From Verrucomicrobia bacterium UBA3761 (GTDB taxonomy: Bacteria; Verrucomicrobiota; Kiritimatiellia; RFP12; UBA1067), in contig DFGB01000041.1 in assembly GCA_002371135.1 (NCBI GenBank), positions 13,453 through 26,008 on the forward strand: DNA of 12,556 bases. The letters run 5' to 3'. Shown piece after piece: positions 7,322 to 12,556 of this stretch. The first letter of the stretch is position 1. Every line of letters starts with the position of its first letter. A program made the translations under genes and the position numbers. The notes under the pieces are model-generated. The model had not been told where the DNA came from, did not search any database, and saw only the letters and a list, made by a program, of their open reading frames with translations.

Positions 7322-8736
7322 AACTTTACGAACTTGGAATCGCCGAAGCGCGGAGGCTGCTCGCCTCAGGCGAAACGTCCGCGCGCGAAATCACGGAAGC
7401 CGTCATTGCGCGGCACCGCGAGACAGCCTCCACGATCGGCGCGTATCTGACGTTCGACGAAGAAGGCGCGCTCAAGCTCGCCGACGAGAACCCTAAGGCC
7501 GTGCCAATTGCGGTGAAGGATTTAATCAACGTCGAAGGCCAGCCCTGCACGTGCGCTTCGAAAATCCTCAAGGGCTACGTCTCGCCGTACAATGCGACGG
7601 TGATCGCGAACATGCGGGCGAAGGGATTCATCCCCGCCGGGCGCGTGAACATGGATGAATTCGCGATGGGGTCCTCCACCGAGAACTCGGCGCTTGGCGT
7701 CACGCGCAATCCGTACGACCTCGAACGCGTGCCGGGCGGATCCTCCGGCGGCAGCGCGGCGGCGGTCGGCGGCAATGTCTCGATCGCCGCGCTCGGCACG
7801 GATACAGGCGGCTCGATACGCCAGCCGGCGAGTTTCTGCAACTGCGTCGGAGTAAAGCCCAGCTACGGCCGCGTCAGCCGCTATGGCGTGACGGCGTTCG
7901 CAAGTTCCCTCGACCAGGTCGGACCGCTTGCGAAAAGCGTCGAAGACGCGGCTATCCTGCTCGGCGCGATCGCCGGGCACGACGAGATGGACGGCACCAC
8001 GCCGCGTGAAGACGTCCCAGACTACCTCGCCGCGCTCGAAGGAGCCACGCTCAAGGGCCGCAAGATCGGCATCGTGAAGGAATATTCTTCGATGGCCGGT
8101 CTCGACCCGGAGGTGAAGCGCATCACGGACGAGGCGATTGCGAAATGCGCGGCGGCCGGCGCGGAAATCGTCGAAGTCTCGCTCCCGCACGCCGAATACG
8201 CGATGGCGGTCTACTACATCATCGCCCCGGCAGAGGCGAGCGCCAACCTCGCGCGTTTCGACGGTGTGCGCTTCGGCCATCGCTCGGAACGCGCCGAGGA
8301 TGTCTACACTCTCTACACGCGCTCGCGCGCCGAGGGCTTCGGCCCGGAAGTCAAGCGCCGCATCATCATGGGCACGTATGTGCTTTCGAGCGGCTACTAC
8401 GATGCATACTACGGCCGCGCCCAGAAGGTCCGCACGCTCATCCGCCGCGACTTCGAAGAAGCCTTTGGAAAGGTCGACGCGATTCTCACGCCGTGCGCCC
8501 CGACCCCGGCGTTCCGCCTCGGCGAACTCCAGGACCCGCTCACGATGTACTTGAACGACCTCTTCACGATTCCCTCGTCGCTCGCCGGCGTGTGCGCGTC
8601 TTCCGTGCCCGCCGGGTTCACGCACGAGACTCCGGAGCGCAAGGCGCTCCCCGTCGGCGTGCAGTTCATCTGCGGTTCGTTCGAGGAAGCCAAACTTCTC
8701 AACATATCCAAGGCATTCGAGGAGACGATGAAATGA
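7318..8736 (+). CDS. gatA: Asp-tRNA(Asn)/Glu-tRNA(Gln) amidotransferase subunit A (glutaminase)
   Basis: This 472-residue amidase-signature enzyme hydrolyses glutamine and supplies ammonia to GatB for tRNA-dependent amidation. The Ser-cisSer-Lys triad is complete: Lys67 in PIAVKDLI, Ser142 in PGGSSGGSAA and nucleophile Ser166 in DTGGSIRQPA. The spacings of 75 and 24 residues equal those in the well-studied S. aureus enzyme. Downstream conserved blocks GVKPSYGRVSRYG (178-190), ASSLDQVGP, RIIMGTYVLSSGYYDAYY and the C-terminal LPVGVQFIC are intact. Length is slightly below the typical 480-490. It overlaps gatC by 4 nt and the next gene by 4 nt. gatB is not in the window and must be elsewhere for the complex to work. 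Because glnS is also present, tRNA-Asn is the more likely substrate. Confidence 0.98.
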   Translation: MKLYELGIAEARRLLASGETSAREITEAVIARHRETASTIGAYLTFDEEGALKLADENPKAVPIAVKDLINVEGQPCTCASKILKGYVSPYNATVIANMRAKGFIPAGRVNMDEFAMGSSTENSALGVTRNPYDLERVPGGSSGGSAAAVGGNVSIAALGTDTGGSIRQPASFCNCVGVKPSYGRVSRYGVTAFASSLDQVGPLAKSVEDAAILLGAIAGHDEMDGTTPREDVPDYLAALEGATLKGRKIGIVKEYSSMAGLDPEVKRITDEAIAKCAAAGAEIVEVSLPHAEYAMAVYYIIAPAEASANLARFDGVRFGHRSERAEDVYTLYTRSRAEGFGPEVKRRIIMGTYVLSSGYYDAYYGRAQKVRTLIRRDFEEAFGKVDAILTPCAPTPAFRLGELQDPLTMYLNDLFTIPSSLAGVCASSVPAGFTHETPERKALPVGVQFICGSFEEAKLLNISKAFEETMK

Positions 8737-9227
8737 AAGCGACGATAGAAACCAGCAAGGGCAAGATCACTCTCGAGCTCGATGAAGCGAAGGCCCCCGC
8801 GACGGTCGGGAATTTCGCGCAATATGCGCGCGACGGCCATTACGACGGCACCATCTTCCACCGCGTCATCGACGGCTTCATGATCCAGGGCGGCGGCTTC
8901 ACGCGCGACATGAACCAGAAGAAGACCCGCGAGCCGATCCGCAACGAAGCGATGAACGGACTCTCCAACAAGCGCGGCACCATCGCCATGGCCCGCACTT
9001 CCGTCGTAGACTCCGCCACCTCGCAGTTCTTCATCAACCTCGTCGACAACGACTTCCTCGACTTCTCCTCCCCCACGCCGCGCGGCTTCGGCTACGCCGT
9101 GTTCGGCAAGGTGGTCGACGGCATGGACGTCGTGGACGAAATCGCCAAGGCGAAGACCGGCACCCACGGCTACTACGAAAACGTCCCGCAGGAGACGATC
9201 GAAATCCTCAAGGTTACGGTCGGATAA
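8733..9227 (+). CDS. Cyclophilin-type peptidyl-prolyl cis-trans isomerase
   Basis: This 164-residue single-domain cyclophilin, similar in size to PpiB, catalyses cis-trans isomerisation of X-Pro bonds during folding. No signal peptide is present, so it is probably cytoplasmic. The catalytic segment is IFHRVIDGFMIQGGG (41-55), with Arg44, Met49 and Gln52 in the expected places. It is followed by GTIAMAR (82-88), SQFFINL (97-103) and GYAVFGKVVDGMDVVD (120-135). The frame stays open far upstream inside gatA, but the real start is the ATG at 8733: it overlaps the gatA stop (ATGA), has GAGGAGA just upstream, and begins the family sequence MKATIETSKGKITLEL. The location suggests cotranslation with gatA. 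The gene name is left blank because several cyclophilin paralogues are common. Confidence 0.96.
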   Translation: MKATIETSKGKITLELDEAKAPATVGNFAQYARDGHYDGTIFHRVIDGFMIQGGGFTRDMNQKKTREPIRNEAMNGLSNKRGTIAMARTSVVDSATSQFFINLVDNDFLDFSSPTPRGFGYAVFGKVVDGMDVVDEIAKAKTGTHGYYENVPQETIEILKVTVG

Positions 9228-9237
9228 AACCCGGGAC

Positions 9238-9244
9238 GGGAGGA
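9238..9244 (+). promoter_or_regulatory. Ribosome binding site of rimO
   Basis: GGGAGGA lies in the 21-bp gap, with its GGAGG core five bases before the ATG at 9249. An ATG at 9244 is out of frame. This is one of the two strongest Shine-Dalgarno matches in the window. Confidence 0.75.
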
Positions 9245-9248
9245 TGCG

Positions 9249-10532
9249 ATGAAAACGAAATCCAAACCTGAAGCGAAAAAGAGGACGATTGCGCCCGTGT
9301 CGCTCGGCTGCGCGAAAAACGCGGTCGACCTCCAAGTGCGCGTCTCCAAGATGCTCAAGGAGGATTGCATCATCTCGCCCGACCCCGACCGCGCCGACAT
9401 CGCGATTGTCAACACGTGCGCGTTCATCGAATCCGCACGCGAGGAGGCCGAGGCGGAAATCGTCCGCGCGCTACAGCTGAAAAGCGCCGGCCGCTACGGT
9501 CAGGTGATGGTGACGGGATGCTACCCGCAGCGCTACCCGGACGCCGTGGCGAAGTTCCCCGGCGTCGACGTCTGGCAGGGCGTTCCTTCGACGTGGGAAG
9601 AATCCGCCCTGCCCGGTCTCAGGTTCACGGGCCAGGCTTTCGCGTATCTGAAAATCGCCGAAGGCTGTTCGCACAAATGCGCCTACTGCGCAATCCCGGA
9701 AATCCGCGGACGCTTCCGCTCCCGCCCCGTAGAGGCGATTCTCAAAGAGGCGCAGGCCCTCCTCGACACCGGCTGCAAGGAACTCGTCATCGTCGCGCAG
9801 GATCCCATGCTCTGGAAAGGCAAGGCGTGGAGCGAGGACAAGAAAAAGGAAGTCCCCTGCGACATAACCGACCTCCTCTGGGCGCTCGACTCGTTCGACG
9901 GCGACTACTGGGTTCGCGTCCTCTATTCGTATCCGAACGAAATAACGGGCGACTTCCTCTATTGGATGCTAAACGCGAAACACGCGGTGAAATACATCGA
10001 CGTGCCGCTCCAGCACACGGTCCCCGAAGTCCTCGTGAAGATGAACCGCCGCGCCGCTGTCGATATGTCCCTCGCCGCCGCCGATCTCTTGCGCGAAACG
10101 GTCCCAGGCGTCACGCTCCGGACGACGATAATGACAGGCTTCCCCGGCGAGACCGAACTGCGCTTCAAGCGGCTCATGAGCGATTTAGGCCGCATGCAGT
10201 TCGACCACCTCGGCGCGTTCGCATACAGCCCCGAGGCCGGCACCGCAGGCGCGAAGATGCGTCCGCGCCCGCCGCGCAAAGTCGCCGAGGCGCGCGAGAA
10301 GGAAGTGATGGCGCTCGCGGAAAAAATCTGGAAGACGCGCTCCAAGCGCATTCTCGGCAAGACTTTCAAGGCGCTCGTCGTCGCGCCGGGCATCGCCCGC
10401 ATGGAATCGCAGGCGCCCGACGTCGACGGAGTCACGCATGTCGACTCCGGCCGCGTCGGCGAGTTTGTCGCCGTCAGGCTCGACAAGGTCCGCGGTTTCG
10501 ATTTCATCGCGCACGTCGTCAAGGAGGCTTGA
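9249..10532 (+). CDS. rimO: Ribosomal protein uS12 methylthiotransferase RimO
   Basis: This 427-residue radical-SAM methylthiotransferase of the RimO branch adds a methylthio group to a conserved aspartate of ribosomal protein S12, using two 4Fe-4S clusters and S-adenosylmethionine. The N-terminal UPF0004 domain has its three cluster cysteines: Cys21 in SLGCAKN, Cys57 in NTCAFI and Cys91 in GCYPQRY. The radical-SAM CxxxCxxC is Cys140, Cys144 and Cys147 in LKIAEGCSHKCAYCAIP, followed by IRGRFRSRP. PLQHTVPEVLVKMNRR and TGFPGETE are also typical. The C-terminus holds a TRAM domain with QAPDVDGVTHV, which favours RimO over MiaB. One oddity is VDLQ at 26-29, where the family usually reads VDSE. 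It ends overlapping the next gene by one base. Confidence 0.96.
   Translation: MKTKSKPEAKKRTIAPVSLGCAKNAVDLQVRVSKMLKEDCIISPDPDRADIAIVNTCAFIESAREEAEAEIVRALQLKSAGRYGQVMVTGCYPQRYPDAVAKFPGVDVWQGVPSTWEESALPGLRFTGQAFAYLKIAEGCSHKCAYCAIPEIRGRFRSRPVEAILKEAQALLDTGCKELVIVAQDPMLWKGKAWSEDKKKEVPCDITDLLWALDSFDGDYWVRVLYSYPNEITGDFLYWMLNAKHAVKYIDVPLQHTVPEVLVKMNRRAAVDMSLAAADLLRETVPGVTLRTTIMTGFPGETELRFKRLMSDLGRMQFDHLGAFAYSPEAGTAGAKMRPRPPRKVAEAREKEVMALAEKIWKTRSKRILGKTFKALVVAPGIARMESQAPDVDGVTHVDSGRVGEFVAVRLDKVRGFDFIAHVVKEA
10521..10527 (+). promoter_or_regulatory. Ribosome binding site fixing the start of the HAD-like gene
   Basis: A consensus AAGGAGG lies within the last codons of rimO, four bases before the ATG at 10532. 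The frame is open for more than 1 kb upstream, so this site and the overlapping TGATG junction are what decide the start. Confidence 0.85.
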
Positions 10533-11476
10533 TGGGCGGCATACCGTACATAAACGAGAATGTCAAGTCGAGGGGGTTCAAATATTACATCTTCGACTGG
10601 GACGACAACATCCTCCACATGCCCACGAAAATAATAATGGAGCATCTGGAGGAGGACGGCACGTGGCGCGAAGTAGAGCTCTCCACATCCACATTCTCGC
10701 TCATCCGCGCCGACGCCGCGCACTACCGCGCCCCGGGCGGCAACTGGAACGCCGCATTCCGCTTTTTCAAAGACCTCCCCGGCCGCGACAATTTCATCGA
10801 AGACACGATTTCCGCACTCGAAAAAATCGAGCACGGCGAAAAGCCCGGCCCCAGTTTCAACGCGCTCAAGACGACATTGCGCGAGGGGCGCCTCTTCGCC
10901 ATCGTCACCGCGCGCGGCCACGCTCCCTCCACCATCGAGAAGGCCGTTCGCATCTTCATCCGCTACGCGCTGAACGAAAGCGAACGCGCGGAGATGATGT
11001 CCAACCTCCGCGGCTACAGGAAATGGATCGACGGCGTCACGCAGTTCGGCACCGACGCCGAGGAACTCGACTACTACCTCTCTATGTGCCGCTACGCGCC
11101 CGTCACCCACGGCGCATTCCTGGACCGGCTCGCAAGCGATCCCATCTACGGCGAAAAACTCGCCTACGCCACGACGGCCGCCAAATCGGAACTCGCCAAG
11201 GAGTTCGCAATACAGGATTTCGTCGAGCACATCTTCCACATGCTCCGGCGCAATACGCGCCTCGACCAGCCGATTTCGATCGGGTTTTCCGACGACGACG
11301 CGGGGAACGTGAAATCCGCCATGTCGTTCATCCGCCGCGAATTGAGCCGCCGTTTCGACGGCATCAAATTCGTCGTCTACGACACCTCGGACCCCACCCT
11401 TTCCAAAGGCCGCAAGGTCTGCGTAATCGGCCAACCCTGCCTCCCCGGGCTCGATTCCGTTTTCGCCCGGTGGTAA
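10532..11476 (+). CDS. Uncharacterised HAD-fold protein coupled to rimO
   Basis: This 314-residue soluble protein has no signal peptide or membrane segment. I do not recognise the family, but HAD phosphatase-like motifs are visible. Motif I is YYIFDWDDNIL (18-28), putting Asp22 and Asp24 in the nucleophile and acid/base places, although Asn26 replaces the usual Thr or Val. Motif II is probably FAIVTARG (122-129), with Thr126. Motif IV is probably ISIGFSDDDAGNV (248-260), supplying the metal-binding acids. No certain motif III lysine can be assigned. About 100 residues lie between motifs I and II and about 125 between II and IV, which suggests helical cap insertions. The start overlaps the rimO stop by one base. 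Known for HAD proteins: phosphate-ester hydrolysis or transfer. Inferred from neighbours only: a possible link to translation or RNA. Nine bases separate its stop from the convergent GH2 gene. Confidence 0.85.
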   Translation: MGGIPYINENVKSRGFKYYIFDWDDNILHMPTKIIMEHLEEDGTWREVELSTSTFSLIRADAAHYRAPGGNWNAAFRFFKDLPGRDNFIEDTISALEKIEHGEKPGPSFNALKTTLREGRLFAIVTARGHAPSTIEKAVRIFIRYALNESERAEMMSNLRGYRKWIDGVTQFGTDAEELDYYLSMCRYAPVTHGAFLDRLASDPIYGEKLAYATTAAKSELAKEFAIQDFVEHIFHMLRRNTRLDQPISIGFSDDDAGNVKSAMSFIRRELSRRFDGIKFVVYDTSDPTLSKGRKVCVIGQPCLPGLDSVFARW

Positions 11477-11485
11477 CGCGGCTTG

Positions 11486-12556
11486 TCAATCGAATGCCGC
11501 CGCGGCATCCTCAAGCCCCGGCGCGGATGCGCGGAGAACGACGCGTCCGGGCGCCGTGCGATGGATGTAGAGCCCGGCACGGCCGTTGTAGAGCGTATGC
11601 GACGACGTATCCTTGAATGATTCCAGGCCGCGCGGATCGGAGTTGCCAACGGAGACGATTTCGCCCGGGCCTTCTACCGAGAAATAAATCCTGCGCCCAT
11701 TCTCTGGGACCAGAGTGCCGCGAGCATCCGCCACGCCGATTCGCACGAAAACGAATTCCTTGCCGTCTGGCGGCAGAAGCGCTTTCTCCGGCGCGAGGAC
11801 GACCGCCGCCGCCTCGCCTGCGGTGCGCAGCGTTTCCTCGCCGGCCACGGTCCCGTCCGCATTGTATGCGACCGCCTTGAGTTCGCCGGGGACGTAGGGG
11901 ACGTCATCCCACATCAACCGGTAGCGTTGCATCACGCCGTAGTATTCGCCGCCGAGCGTGGCTGCCGGGTTCTTGCGCCGCCGCCCCAGCGATGCGCCGT
12001 TCAGGAAAAGCTCCGCTTCGTCGGCGCTCGTGTATACGTAGACGGGAATCGACGCGCCCGCCTTCTCCGGGAACGTCCAGTGCCCGGGCACAATGTGCAG
12101 CGTGAACGCGTCCTTGTTCCACACCGAGCGATACAGCCATGCGCGGTCCTTAGGCAGGCACAGCAAATCGAAGACGCCGAAATAGGAGCTGCGCGCCAGA
12201 TCTTTTTTGGCGTAATCGCGTCCGTTCACGGGGCTGTCGCCGAAAGGCGTCGGCTCGCCGAGGTAGTCGACGCCAGTCCAGACGAACTCGCCGCCCACGA
12301 AGCGGTCGCGCTCCATGCGTGCGAACTCGACGTCCGCGATGTCGCTCCACGGCGCGCTGTTGCGATCGTATGAATCGATGCTGATTGCATCGAAGTCGTA
12401 GTCGGTCCTGTGCTCCGGGAATTTCGCCGCATAGTGGCCCCAGTTGGAAATCGCGGAGGCGCTTTCCGTGTAGAGGACGGGTTTGGAGGGGTGGCGCTTG
12501 CGCATCGGCATGTATTTCTCGTTGTAGTTCCATCCGGTGATGTCGAGCGCATCGTA
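11486..12556 (-). CDS. Glycoside hydrolase family 2 enzyme, DUF4982-type beta-galactosidase, C-terminal part (5' truncated by window edge)
   Basis: The frame runs off the right edge; an internal Met at 12511 is not the start, because the upstream codons read DITGWNYNEKY, a GH2 barrel sequence. Of the 356 visible residues, 1-135 are the end of the TIM barrel. The likely nucleophile Glu31 is in KPVLYTESASA (codon 12466-12464), and GGEFVWTGVDYLGEPTPF is at 88-105, followed by SSYFGVFDL and KDRAWLYRSVW. Residues about 155-225 match a DUF4982-like domain (HIVPGHWTF, EAELFLNGASLG). Residues about 245-356 are an Ig-like C-terminal domain (GEIVSVGNSDPRGLESF). This architecture is known from gut beta-galactosidases and related GH2 enzymes; exact sugar and linkage cannot be told. 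It is a different subtype from the GH2 at the left edge, and both face the housekeeping block. Confidence 0.94.
   Translation of the reverse strand, partial: YDALDITGWNYNEKYMPMRKRHPSKPVLYTESASAISNWGHYAAKFPEHRTDYDFDAISIDSYDRNSAPWSDIADVEFARMERDRFVGGEFVWTGVDYLGEPTPFGDSPVNGRDYAKKDLARSSYFGVFDLLCLPKDRAWLYRSVWNKDAFTLHIVPGHWTFPEKAGASIPVYVYTSADEAELFLNGASLGRRRKNPAATLGGEYYGVMQRYRLMWDDVPYVPGELKAVAYNADGTVAGEETLRTAGEAAAVVLAPEKALLPPDGKEFVFVRIGVADARGTLVPENGRRIYFSVEGPGEIVSVGNSDPRGLESFKDTSSHTLYNGRAGLYIHRTAPGRVVLRASAPGLEDAAAAFD

Noticed and set aside
7522..8625. Minus-strand open frame of 367 codons over gatA
   Set aside because: It is an Arg/Ala/Asp-rich shadow of gatA and has no recognisable family signature.
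8145..8732. Upstream in-frame extension of the cyclophilin through gatA
   Set aside because: The extension is an Arg-rich shadow of gatA; the cyclophilin sequence begins at the ATG at 8733.
9365..10531. Upstream in-frame extension of the HAD-like gene through rimO
   Set aside because: The extension is an Arg/Pro-rich shadow of rimO; the AAGGAGG and family-like start at 10532 explain the gene.
9959..11434. Long antisense open frame (491 codons) across rimO and the HAD-like gene
   Set aside because: It covers the opposite strand of two well-supported genes and shows no recognisable domain; long antisense frames are common in GC-rich coding DNA.
11445..11470. Six-base inverted repeat ccgggc/gcccgg near the end of the HAD-like gene as a terminator
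   Set aside because: It lies inside the coding sequence, the stem is short with a 14-nt loop, and no T-run follows on either strand.

Overview
This is a GC-rich bacterial window that is almost entirely coding. The genes are those of a Gram-negative bacterium: a TolB-type periplasmic propeller, RimO and UppP. It also carries GlnRS and GatC/GatA side by side, and two large GH2 beta-galactosidase-type enzymes, one with a discoidin-like C-terminus. This mix, together with short low-complexity repeats confined to gaps between genes, suggests a saccharolytic member of the PVC group (Kiritimatiellota, Lentisphaerota or Verrucomicrobiota), possibly from a gut or other anaerobic habitat. That placement is an inference from gene content, not a phylogenetic result.

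Layout. Positions 1-1848 (+) hold the 3' part of a LacZ-type GH2 gene ending in an F5/8 type C (discoidin-like) domain. A 61-bp gap with 9-bp tandem repeats follows. Positions 1910-5655 (+) hold glnS, uppP and argJ with gaps of about 20 bp. A 123-bp repeat-bearing gap leads to a tolB-like gene (5779-6930), and a 70-bp gap with inverted repeats leads to gatC. From 7001 to 11476 (+) lies a very compact run: gatC, gatA, a cyclophilin-type peptidyl-prolyl isomerase, rimO and an uncharacterised HAD-fold protein. Three of its junctions overlap (4, 4 and 1 nt), which points to translational coupling. Nine bases further on, a convergent minus-strand GH2 gene (11486-12556, DUF4982-type architecture) runs off the right edge.

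How the genes fit together. The central block is housekeeping: tRNA aminoacylation (glnS), tRNA-dependent amidation (gatC, gatA), ribosomal protein S12 modification (rimO), protein folding (cyclophilin), cell-wall lipid carrier recycling (uppP), arginine synthesis (argJ) and envelope integrity (tolB). The two GH2 genes flanking it point inwards and are both cut at their 5' ends by the window edges, so their catalytic cores are only partly visible. gatB is not in the window. No RNA gene, CRISPR array, transposase or phage gene was seen.

The most interesting items are the HAD-like protein coupled to rimO, whose family I cannot name, and the short repeats in three gaps. One 17-nt repeat occurs in opposite orientation about 5 kb apart, and related repeat sequence supplies the stop codons of two unrelated genes. 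I see no convincing new multi-gene defence or mobile system; the rest is ordinary core metabolism.
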